The notes below the pieces were generated by a model. It ran no database searches, had not been told where the DNA came from, and saw nothing but the letters and a program-made list of their open reading frames with translations. Below are positions 9,030 to 16,454 of a stretch of 50,248 bases of DNA, piece after piece. The DNA is from Hyphomicrobiales bacterium (GTDB lineage Bacteria > Pseudomonadota > Alphaproteobacteria > Rhizobiales > JAJFHB01). How positions within the stretch are numbered: the first letter of the stretch is position 1; each line of letters begins with the position of its first letter. The stretch covers positions 1 through 50,248 of the forward strand of contig JAJFHL010000233.1 of assembly GCA_021775615.1 (NCBI GenBank). Reading direction: 5' to 3'. Made by a program: the position numbers and the translations under genes.

Positions 9030-9878
9030 ATGAAAAGACTGTTGGTGGCAACCGATCTGTCGGCCCGGTCCGACCGGGCGGTGGAGCGCGCCGTGGCCCT
9101 GGCCGAGGAGCATGACGCCAAACTGACGATCGCCCATGTGGTCGATGAGGATCTGCCGGAAGCGCTTGCGCACAATCATCAGACGGCGGCGGAGTTGGCG
9201 ATTCAGCAGCATCTAAACTCCCTGACCGCGGGGAAGGGGCCGTCTGTTTCGGTCGATGTCTCCTTCGGCAGGGCCTATGTCGACATTCTCGCCATCTCGG
9301 AGAAAATCGACGCCGAAATGATCGTCGTTGGCGTGCACCGCGAAGATGCTTTCAAGGATATGTTTCGCGGCACCACGGTCGAGCGCATCATTCGGGCCAG
9401 CGGAGTACCTGTCCTTTTGGTCAAGGACCGCGTCGGCAGTCCATATCGGAGGATCGTCGTGGGGGTAGATTTTTCGGTCTACTCAAGACGCGCCGTGGAG
9501 TTTGCGGTCACATTCGCGCCCGGCGCCGAATTTCATCTCGTCCATGCCTATGACGTGCCCTTCAAGGGGTTCCTCTATGGTCATGACACACGGCGGCAGG
9601 TCAGCAAGCAGCACGAGGCGGAGTTCGAGCAGATGATCGAGGAGGAGATGGCAACCTTCCTTGCCGGCCTTGAGACGAAGGCGCCCAAGCTTGAACGTGT
9701 CATGCAGATGGGTGCGGTGCAGGAAGTCGTTGACCGGCAGATAGGCCGGTTGAAGCCGGATCTGCTCGTCATCGGCACGCATGGGCGGACGGGCGTTGCC
9801 CATGCCTTTCTCGGCAGCGTCGCGGAGGATCTGCTCAGAGAGCCGCCCTGCGATGTGCTGGCGGTCAAGGCCTGGTGA
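9030..9878 (+). CDS. Tandem universal stress protein (two Usp domains)
   Basis: A 282-residue cytosolic protein made of two UspA-like domains, about 1-145 and 148-282. The second domain carries the ATP-binding signature G-x2-G-x9-G-S (GTHGRTGVAHAFLGS, from residue 249). The first has a degenerate version (GVHREDAFKDMFRGT, second Gly replaced by Arg), so ATP is probably bound only by the second half. The start at 9030 is where the conserved MKRLLVATDLS begins, after a gaaagga ribosome binding site; the frame also opens earlier, at 8952. It is divergent from the HTH/P-type ATPase/antiporter run and shares the FNR-type box upstream, which suggests induction by oxygen limitation. Confidence 0.92.
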   Translation: MKRLLVATDLSARSDRAVERAVALAEEHDAKLTIAHVVDEDLPEALAHNHQTAAELAIQQHLNSLTAGKGPSVSVDVSFGRAYVDILAISEKIDAEMIVVGVHREDAFKDMFRGTTVERIIRASGVPVLLVKDRVGSPYRRIVVGVDFSVYSRRAVEFAVTFAPGAEFHLVHAYDVPFKGFLYGHDTRRQVSKQHEAEFEQMIEEEMATFLAGLETKAPKLERVMQMGAVQEVVDRQIGRLKPDLLVIGTHGRTGVAHAFLGSVAEDLLREPPCDVLAVKAW

Positions 9879-9891
9879 GTGAGGCGCCCTT

Positions 9892-11022
9892 TTAGACCGC
9901 CGGAACCTGTTGCGTGATGCAGTGGACGCCGCCGCCGCCTTCGGCGATGTAGCGACCGGTGATCGGGACAACCCGACGATCCGGGAAGGCTTCGCGGAGG
10001 ATGCCGAGCGGCACGTCGTCTTCGCCTGCCTTGCCGGCAACCGGCACGATCACGGCACCGTTGCAGATATAGAAGTTCATGTGGACGACATTCCAGCTGG
10101 TCAGCGGGATCTCGATGATCTCCAGCTTGCGGCCTTTCGCGTCGCGTGTCCGGCGCAGGATTTCGCGCGCTTCTTTCGTGATCGCATGGTTGGGGTCGCT
10201 TCGGTCATCCGTCGTGTGCAGCAGCACGACGCCCGGTGCGGCAAAGGCCGCCATGCCGTCGATATGGCCATCGGTGATCGGATCGGGGGTCAGTCCCCGC
10301 GGGATCCAGATGATTTTCTCGACGCCGAGCCAGTCCTTCAGCATCGTCTCGATCTCGGCCTTTGACTTGCCGGGATTTCGGTTCTTGTTCAACAGGCACT
10401 CTTCGGTGGTGATCAAGGTGCCCTCGCCATCGAGCGCCACCGCGCCGCCTTCGAGCACCATGTCCACGGGATGCAGGGCCATGCCGAGATGTTTCGCAAA
10501 CCGCGCCTTGGCGAGCAGGTCGTCGTCATAGGGGGGGAACTTGGCGCCCCATCCGTTGAACTCGAACCCGGCGACGGCGCGTTCGCCGGACGCGTTGGTG
10601 AGGATCATCGGACCGCTGTCGCGGCTCCAGCCATCGTTCATGGCGAACTCGACAAACGCGATGTCCGAAGACAGAAGCTTTTCCGCTTCGGCCCTGTCGC
10701 CCGGCTGGACCGCCATCAGGACCGGCTCGAATTCGGCCACCGCATTGGCGACCGCGGCCCACTCCGTGCGCGCGCCGCGGAGCTGATTGTCGTTCCAGTT
10801 CTGCGGCGGCAGGAACTGCATGAGCGTGCGTTCATGGCGCGTCCATTCGGCGGGGAAGGAAAACCCGTCATCGGCCGGCGCCGAACGTACCAGTTCGACC
10901 CCGGTCGAGGTGTAGTCGGCGGTGGCGGCGAGGCCGCGCGCCGGCAGGCCGGATGCGGCAAATCCCATTGCGGCGGCTCCCATTGTGGCGGCTCCCAGGG
11001 CAGTGAAGTTTCTGCGGTTCAT
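9892..11022 (-). CDS. Agmatine deiminase family protein with Tat signal peptide
   Basis: A 376-residue member of the agmatine deiminase/porphyromonas-type peptidylarginine deiminase family, which hydrolyses agmatine to N-carbamoylputrescine and ammonia. The core is intact: EGGAVALDGEGTLITTEEC, TDGHIDGMAAF, and GGGGVHCITQQ with the catalytic Cys near 368. Unlike usual members it begins with a twin-arginine signal peptide: NRRNFTALG at residues 2-10, an Ala/Gly-rich hydrophobic part, and an Ala-rich end near 33. It is therefore predicted to be folded in the cytoplasm and exported by Tat. The start at 11022 has a GGAGA Shine-Dalgarno. It is divergent from the aguB-like gene. A cytosolic paralogue lies at 12199-13245. 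The substrate could be another guanidino compound. Confidence 0.88.
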   Translation of the reverse strand: MNRRNFTALGAATMGAAAMGFAASGLPARGLAATADYTSTGVELVRSAPADDGFSFPAEWTRHERTLMQFLPPQNWNDNQLRGARTEWAAVANAVAEFEPVLMAVQPGDRAEAEKLLSSDIAFVEFAMNDGWSRDSGPMILTNASGERAVAGFEFNGWGAKFPPYDDDLLAKARFAKHLGMALHPVDMVLEGGAVALDGEGTLITTEECLLNKNRNPGKSKAEIETMLKDWLGVEKIIWIPRGLTPDPITDGHIDGMAAFAAPGVVLLHTTDDRSDPNHAITKEAREILRRTRDAKGRKLEIIEIPLTSWNVVHMNFYICNGAVIVPVAGKAGEDDVPLGILREAFPDRRVVPITGRYIAEGGGGVHCITQQVPAV

Positions 11023-11282
11023 GATCGTCTCCGTACCTCTTGGTCTGCAGGTGGACGGCCGGGCAATCGGTTTGGTCGACACACACCGATTACTGTTTCG
11101 ATATAATTGAATTAGTAATTTTCATATTCAGCCATGGAATTCGCGATGAATCCCGATTTACGGCTTCTGCCATCTATGATAATCATGCAGACGCGCGCAT
11201 CAAAACGCGAATTCATCATCAGTTTCATTAAAATCACTCATGAATATGAGTTCGATGGCAGACCCCATGGAGGCAGGTTGAA
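11023..11282. promoter_or_regulatory. AT-rich divergent promoter region with several inverted repeats
   Basis: These 260 bases between the Tat-type agmatine deiminase gene and the aguB-like gene are clearly more AT-rich than their surroundings. They hold three dyads: ACTCATGAATATGAGT (11236-11251, 6-bp arms), ATGATAATCAT (11176-11186), and GAATTCGCG at 11137-11145 with its exact inverse CGCGAATTC at 11206-11214. A strong GGAGG at 11269-11273 serves the aguB-like gene. The dyads are plausible operators for the nearby LysR regulator or another protein; this is inference. Confidence 0.45.
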
Positions 11283-12176
11283 ATGAGAGAGGTCACATTC
11301 GCAGTCACACAAATGGCGTGCACGTGGGACCGTGCCGCCAACATCGCCAACGCGGCCGACCTCGTGGAAAAGGCGGCGGCCAAGGGCGCCAATGTGGTGG
11401 TTCTGCAGGAACTGTTCGAGACGCCCTATTTCTGCATCGACACGGACAAGGCGCATTTCGCTCACGCCACACCGGCGGATGCAAATCCGGCGCTTGAAGC
11501 GCTCAAACCGCTTGCAGAAAAGCTGGATGTGGTCATCGCCGTGTCATTTTTCGAAAAGGCGGGGGACCGGTTCTTCAACACACTGGCGATGATCGACGCG
11601 GGTGGGGAGCTGCTCGGGTTCTACAGGAAGAGCCATATTCCCGATTTTCCGAATTACGAGGAGGCGTTTTACTTCGATCAGGGCGATACCGGGTTCACGG
11701 TGTTCGACACGAAGTTCTGCCGGATCGGCGGGGCGGTGTGCTGGGATCAGTGGTTCCCGGAGGCGGCCCGCATCATGACCCTCAGGGGCGCGGAGGTGCT
11801 CATCTATCCGACCGCCATCGGCCGTGACTCCAACATGCCGGGCTATGATTCAAAGCAGCACTGGCAACAGGCCATGCAGGGGCATGCGGCGTCGAACATG
11901 GTGATTGTCGCGGCAAGCAACCGTGTCGGCGTCGAGCAGGGCGAGGGAGGCTCCATAGCTTTCTACGGCGGCTCGTTCATCGCCAACCAGTTCGGCGACA
12001 AGGTGGCTGAAGCCGGCGAAGACGACACCGAGATCGCGACGGCGACATTCGACCTCGATGCGGTTGCCGAGATGCGCCGGCGCTGGGGGATGTTCCGCAC
12101 GCGCCGGACCGACATCTATGGCGCCCTCACCGAGACCGCACCACCTGAACTGATGGACGATCGCGCGGCCCCGTGA
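11283..12176 (+). CDS. aguB: N-carbamoylputrescine amidase
   Basis: A 297-residue nitrilase-superfamily amidohydrolase. It converts N-carbamoylputrescine to putrescine, CO2 and ammonia, the step after agmatine deiminase. The catalytic Glu-Lys-Cys triad is present: Glu43 in VLQELFETPYF, Lys116 in YRKSHIPD, Cys153 in GGAVCWDQWFPE. The motifs LQELFETPYFC, SHIPDFPNYEEAFYF and IYPTAIG match the AguB branch closely. The start has a strong GGAGG nine bases upstream. It is flanked by two agmatine deiminase genes, one divergent and one convergent (22 bases between stops), so the agmatine-to-putrescine route is complete here. Confidence 0.93.
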   Translation: MREVTFAVTQMACTWDRAANIANAADLVEKAAAKGANVVVLQELFETPYFCIDTDKAHFAHATPADANPALEALKPLAEKLDVVIAVSFFEKAGDRFFNTLAMIDAGGELLGFYRKSHIPDFPNYEEAFYFDQGDTGFTVFDTKFCRIGGAVCWDQWFPEAARIMTLRGAEVLIYPTAIGRDSNMPGYDSKQHWQQAMQGHAASNMVIVAASNRVGVEQGEGGSIAFYGGSFIANQFGDKVAEAGEDDTEIATATFDLDAVAEMRRRWGMFRTRRTDIYGALTETAPPELMDDRAAP

Positions 12177-12180
12177 CCTG

Positions 12181-12195
12181 CCCGCGAATGGCGGG
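12181..12195. terminator. Short hairpin between convergent aguB and aguA
   Basis: CCCGC at 12181-12185 pairs with GCGGG at 12191-12195 around a five-base loop, exactly in the 22-base gap between two convergent stop codons. It has no T-run, so it is at best a weak bidirectional terminator. Confidence 0.3.
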
Positions 12196-12198
12196 ACT

Positions 12199-13245
12199 TC
12201 AGGCGGCGGGCTGCTGCTGCGTGATGCAGTGAATGCCGCCGCCGCCAATGGCGATGTCGCCGACCGGCACCGACACCACCTTGCGGTCGGGAAACAGGGC
12301 CTCGTAAACGCCGCGCGCACGCTCGTCTTCGGGAATGCCGTAGGACGGAATGACCACGCCGCCATTCGCGATATAGCTGTTGACATAAGAGCGGCAGAAA
12401 CGGCTGCCGTCGGGCTCGGCGCTGTGGGCTTCCTCGATGAAGGCCAGTTCGATGGGCCGGCCCCTGGCGTCGGTCACGCCGTCCAGCGCCCTGGCGTTCT
12501 CCTCCATGATGTCGGCGCCTGGCGCGGCCGGATCGGGCGAGCGTTCGATCAGCACGACGCCTGGGCGAACGAAGACTGCGATCCCATCGACATGACCGTC
12601 GGTTTCGGTTTCCTCCACATTACCGGGCAGCCAGATCACCTTCTTCACGCCCAGCATCTGCATGAGTTCGGCCTCGACATCGGTCTTGCTCCAGCCCGGA
12701 TTTCGGTTTTCGTTGAGGAAGCAGGATTCGGTCGTGATCAACGTACCTTCGCCGTCGACGCTGAGGCCACCGCCCTCGGCGGTGAGCTGCGATGCAAACC
12801 GCGGCACACCGATGTGTTCGGCAATGCGGCGCGCCATCAGGGCGTCCTTGTCGTAGGGGTGGTACTTGCCGCCCCAGGCGTTGAACGTCAGGCCGACCGC
12901 CGCCAGGTTGCCGTCTGCGTCGATCACGAAACAGGGGCCTGTGTCCCGCGTCCAGGAATCATCCAGCGGCATTTCGACGACGTCGATGCCGGGTCCCAGC
13001 AGGGCGGAAGCTTCGGCGGCGTCCTGTGGCCGTGCAAGCATGGTCACAGGTTCGAACAAAGCGATGGCGGCGGCGACCGCCGCGTAGCCGCGCCTGGTCT
13101 TCTCCAGCCGGTCGCCCCAGACCTCGGCGCGGCATGGCCAGGCCATCCAGCACCGTTCATGGCGCTGCCATTCGGCGGGCATGTGGAACCCCAGGTCCGC
13201 CGGGCTGGCGTTTGGCTGCCGGAATGAAGTGCTTGTACCATCCAT
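12199..13245 (-). CDS. aguA: Agmatine deiminase (cytosolic paralogue)
   Basis: A 348-residue agmatine deiminase without a signal peptide, of usual family length. It hydrolyses agmatine to N-carbamoylputrescine, which the neighbouring AguB then cleaves. Visible family elements are MPAEWQRHERCWMAWP at the N-terminus, PLDDSWTRDTGPCFV, EGGGLSVDGEGTLITTESC, TDGHVDGIAVF, and GGGGIHCITQQQP with the catalytic Cys near 340. It is a diverged paralogue of the Tat-exported protein at 9892-11022. It is transcribed divergently from a LysR regulator at 13393, with 147 bases between the starts, and that regulator is its likely controller. Confidence 0.94.
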   Translation of the reverse strand: MDGTSTSFRQPNASPADLGFHMPAEWQRHERCWMAWPCRAEVWGDRLEKTRRGYAAVAAAIALFEPVTMLARPQDAAEASALLGPGIDVVEMPLDDSWTRDTGPCFVIDADGNLAAVGLTFNAWGGKYHPYDKDALMARRIAEHIGVPRFASQLTAEGGGLSVDGEGTLITTESCFLNENRNPGWSKTDVEAELMQMLGVKKVIWLPGNVEETETDGHVDGIAVFVRPGVVLIERSPDPAAPGADIMEENARALDGVTDARGRPIELAFIEEAHSAEPDGSRFCRSYVNSYIANGGVVIPSYGIPEDERARGVYEALFPDRKVVSVPVGDIAIGGGGIHCITQQQPAA

Positions 13246-13392
13246 CGGTCGTGCCTCTCAAAGCCGTAAAATTCCATCAGCGGTGTTCATCGATTGGCCT
13301 TCTGCAGGTCGACAAACCCAGCATCTGACTATATTCTGTATGCCACTGCTCTGAGAAACGCGAAGTTTTCAGCTTTTCGATCAAATTTGCTC

Positions 13393-14343
13393 ATGGATAG
13401 ACATTTCGGACGTATCCCTCCGCTGAGCGCTCTGCGCGGCTTTGAGGCCGCAGCACGTCTGGGCAGCTTTTCGCGGGCTGCGGAAGAGCAGAACATGACG
13501 CAATCCGCCATCAGTCATCAGGTCAAGGCGCTTGAAGAGTTCTTCCGCCAGCCACTGTTCAAGCGGATCGGCAGGACCGTCGAGTTGACCGATGCGGGCA
13601 GGGACTTTCTCGGGACCGCCGGCCGGTCCCTGCAGATGCTGGCGCGTGGCACGCGGCGGCTCGATTCCTATCTCAAACCCGGATCGGTCATCGTCACCAC
13701 ATCGCCTGCCTTCGCCGGCAAATGGCTGATCCCGAGATTTGCGCAACTGGCGAGCCTTCATCCCGAATTGCAGCCATGGCTCTACACGACCGACGAGCAC
13801 GCAAGCCTCGACAATGCAGAGTTGGACATTGCGATCTGGCGCGGCGATGGGGCCTGGCCGGGCCTCAAGGTCGAAAAGCTGTTCGACGACTGGATCACGC
13901 CCATGTGCGCGCCGGGACTGTTGCCTGACGGGTCGGCGGCGGCGGATCTCTCCGGGTTCGATCTGTTGCACGACGAGCGCCGGCCGGACTGGCATGAGTG
14001 GTTCATCCATGCGCAGGCCGAGAGATCCGATGTCAGCCAGGGCCTCAACTTCAGCGATTCCGGCCTGCTGCTGGACAGTGCCGCCGCCGGTCACGGCATG
14101 GCGCTGGGAAGCATGGTGCTGGCGGATCGCCTTGTGGAGGACGGCGCTCTCGTTCGGCCGTTCGACACCGCGATGCAGGCGGAAGACTCCTATTATGCCG
14201 TCTGCATTGAAATGCACCTGCGCCGGCCGGCGGTCCAAACCATGTGGGACTGGCTGATCGAGCAGGGCGCCCGGTTCGCCGACCGGCTGCAGGTAACGCC
14301 ACGCAGCGAACCGGCGCTGGCGGGAGTTCCTGAACCACTCTAG
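13393..14343 (+). CDS. LysR-family transcriptional regulator, GcvA-like
   Basis: A 316-residue LysR regulator. The N-terminal winged HTH (IPPLSALRGFEAAARLGSFS, then AAEEQNMTQSAISHQVKAL) covers about residues 8-65, and the effector-binding domain the rest, including LDIAIWRGDGAWPG and AAGHGMALGS. The ATG at 13393 starts the conserved N-terminus; an earlier in-frame ATG at 13294 would add 33 residues of unlike character. It is divergent from the cytosolic agmatine deiminase gene, so agmatine or putrescine is a likely signal, by inference. Its stop codon overlaps that of the convergent acetate kinase gene by four bases (CTAG, which reads TAG on both strands). Confidence 0.92.
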   Translation: MDRHFGRIPPLSALRGFEAAARLGSFSRAAEEQNMTQSAISHQVKALEEFFRQPLFKRIGRTVELTDAGRDFLGTAGRSLQMLARGTRRLDSYLKPGSVIVTTSPAFAGKWLIPRFAQLASLHPELQPWLYTTDEHASLDNAELDIAIWRGDGAWPGLKVEKLFDDWITPMCAPGLLPDGSAAADLSGFDLLHDERRPDWHEWFIHAQAERSDVSQGLNFSDSGLLLDSAAAGHGMALGSMVLADRLVEDGALVRPFDTAMQAEDSYYAVCIEMHLRRPAVQTMWDWLIEQGARFADRLQVTPRSEPALAGVPEPL

Positions 14344-15533
14344 CCGGGCTGGCCGGGCATGAGGGCGCGTGTGGACTGGCCGATGACCAGCTCTTCGTTT
14401 GTCGGGATGACGAGCACCTGCACTTTTGAGTGAGGCCCGCTGATGGTCGTGCGGTTTTCGTTGTTCGCCGTATCGTCGAGGACGACCCCGAGCCAGCCCA
14501 GGCGTTTGCAGATCTGGCGGCGCACCTTTGCCGAGTTCTCTCCGATCCCCGCCGTGAACACCAGGGCGTCAAGGCCTTCGAGGGCGGCAACGAGGGCGCC
14601 GAGCTCACAGGCGGCGCGGTAGCAGAACAGATCGATCGCCTCGCCCGCATGCGGCTCGGAACTCTCCTGCAGCACCTGCATGTTGTTGCTGATGCCCGAC
14701 ACGCCGAGCAATCCGGACTCGCGATAGAGCAACTGCTGGATCTCATCGTGGCTCATGTCGAGACTTTGCTGCAGGTGGAGCACGACGCCGGGATCGAGCG
14801 CGCCGCAGCGCCGTCCCATGACCAGGCCGTCGAGGGCGGTGAAACCCATTGTGGTGGCAACGCTGTGCCGCTCTTTCATGGCGCACATACTGGCGCCGTT
14901 GCCGAGATGGGCAATGACAACGCGGCCGTCGGCGCGCGGGCCCAGATGATCAGGCAGCTGGCCGGCTATGTATTCATAGGAAAGGCCATGGAACCCGTAA
15001 CGCAATATGCCCTCATCGCTGAGCTTGCGCGGCAGGGCGAAGAGCTGGGCCAGGCGCGGCTGGGTGCGGTGAAAGCCGGTGTCGAAACAGGCAACCTGAT
15101 GCAGGCCCGGGGCCCATTGGGAGACGGCCTTTACCGCGGCCAGGTTGTGTGGCTGGTGCAGGGGCGCGAGAGACGTCAACTCCTCGAGTTGATCCATGAC
15201 GTCCGGATCGATCACGACCGGGCCGGAAAAGCGGCGGCCGCCATGGACCACCCTGTGACCGGCGGCAACCAGGGTGGTTCCACCGTCGTTGTCGCGAAGC
15301 CACTCGAGCAGCCGGATCGTCAGCTCGCCATGTCCGGCACCGGGGTCGATCGCCTCCAGTCCGTCCTCTTCCAGAACCCGCCCTGTAGGGTCACGCACGA
15401 TGAAGTCCGGGGCGCGGCCGATGCCGCTGATCTTGCCGCCGAGCAGAGCGCCGGCGCCGGGATCCGATGCCGGGAAAAGGGCAAACTTGATGCTGGATGA
15501 ACCGGCGTTGAAAACAAGGATCGTGTCGGTCAT
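14340..15533 (-). CDS. ackA: Acetate kinase
   Basis: A 397-residue cytosolic kinase that interconverts acetyl phosphate plus ADP with acetate plus ATP. The sequence shows the ASKHA-fold hallmarks of AckA: FNAGSSSIKFALF at the N-terminus, AAGHRVVHGG, ACFDTGFH, YGFHGLSYEYI, VIAHLGNGASMCA, and FTAGIGENSAKVR near the C-terminus. The start at 15533 begins the conserved N-terminus; a 24-residue upstream extension is unlike the family. No phosphotransacetylase or phosphoketolase gene is beside it, so its acyl-phosphate partner is encoded elsewhere. The stop overlaps that of the convergent LysR gene. Confidence 0.95.
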   Translation of the reverse strand: MTDTILVFNAGSSSIKFALFPASDPGAGALLGGKISGIGRAPDFIVRDPTGRVLEEDGLEAIDPGAGHGELTIRLLEWLRDNDGGTTLVAAGHRVVHGGRRFSGPVVIDPDVMDQLEELTSLAPLHQPHNLAAVKAVSQWAPGLHQVACFDTGFHRTQPRLAQLFALPRKLSDEGILRYGFHGLSYEYIAGQLPDHLGPRADGRVVIAHLGNGASMCAMKERHSVATTMGFTALDGLVMGRRCGALDPGVVLHLQQSLDMSHDEIQQLLYRESGLLGVSGISNNMQVLQESSEPHAGEAIDLFCYRAACELGALVAALEGLDALVFTAGIGENSAKVRRQICKRLGWLGVVLDDTANNENRTTISGPHSKVQVLVIPTNEELVIGQSTRALMPGQPG

Positions 15534-15644
15534 GGAGAGATGTTCCGGGTGTGATGTATGAGAAACTTTGGTGACGGCAGGTTGTCGGATCTGGCCAGCG
15601 TGCAATTTACCGGCTGCGAACCGGCTTGCGCGAACAGGTCCGTA

Positions 15645-16454
15645 TCACGCGTGCCACACGACCGGGAATGCGGCGTGGTCCATGAGGGCGCCCTCGTCCA
15701 GGTCAACCTCTGGGAACGGTGGTGAGGTTTTCCAGGGCCGTGTGGTGAAACAGGCATCATCGCCAAGCCAGCGGGTCGAAAAGCCGCGCCGCCGGGTCTT
15801 GAGATGTGCCGTCGCAGGGGCGCCGTGCAGGGTGCGCATGTGAAATACAATGCAATCGCCCGGTTCCAGATCCCACGACAGGATGGTGCGGCTGTCCCGC
15901 TCGGCATCGATATCGGGAATGGTCTCGAACCCGTCAACACCTTCGCCGTAGTTCTGATGACTGACGAACAATCTCGGATAGTACATTTTTCCCGATCGGT
16001 GCGATCCGGCAACAAACTCGGGGCAAGCGCTCCGCGGCACCGGGTCGAGCGGCAACCAGATCGAACACAGCCGTTCACCGTCGACGCCGTAATACGGCAG
16101 ATCGTGATGCCACGGCGTGACTTCGGTCGTGCCGGGTTCCTTCACGAGGACATGCTCGTGATAGATCCGCGCGGAGGAGGACCGCATCAGGCGGCCGACA
16201 ATCTCGCCGGCGGGGGAATTCAGAACGAAATCCTTGTACTCGGGGATGCGGTGCCAATTGCAGTAATCATCGTAGAAGCCGCCGGGCTTGCCTTGCGGAG
16301 TGTAGACGGTGCTGTCGGGGCCGGGATGGGCAAAGTTTTTCTCAAGACCGGCTGAAAGAGAGTCCAGCCACGATATGTCGAAGACGCCGCGCAAACAGAC
16401 CGCGCCGTCTCGTTCAAAATCAGCGACAGTGCTTTCGGAGATGAGGTCATTCAT
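15645..16454 (-). CDS. Phytanoyl-CoA dioxygenase (PhyH) family Fe(II)/2-oxoglutarate oxygenase
   Basis: A 269-residue non-haem iron oxygenase of the PhyH family, which hydroxylates small molecules with 2-oxoglutarate as cosubstrate. The iron ligands are visible as HxD in TPWHHDLPYY (His116, Asp118) and a distal His in RTLHGAPA (His210), followed by an Arg-rich segment (KTRRRGFSTRW) with the expected 2-oxoglutarate-binding Arg. The substrate is unknown; PhyH proteins of this size act on ectoine, amino acids, secondary metabolites or alkyl compounds. Its ATG overlaps the stop of the upstream oxygenase gene by four bases (ATGA), so the two are translationally coupled and probably act in one pathway. 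Confidence 0.88.
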   Translation of the reverse strand: MNDLISESTVADFERDGAVCLRGVFDISWLDSLSAGLEKNFAHPGPDSTVYTPQGKPGGFYDDYCNWHRIPEYKDFVLNSPAGEIVGRLMRSSSARIYHEHVLVKEPGTTEVTPWHHDLPYYGVDGERLCSIWLPLDPVPRSACPEFVAGSHRSGKMYYPRLFVSHQNYGEGVDGFETIPDIDAERDSRTILSWDLEPGDCIVFHMRTLHGAPATAHLKTRRRGFSTRWLGDDACFTTRPWKTSPPFPEVDLDEGALMDHAAFPVVWHA

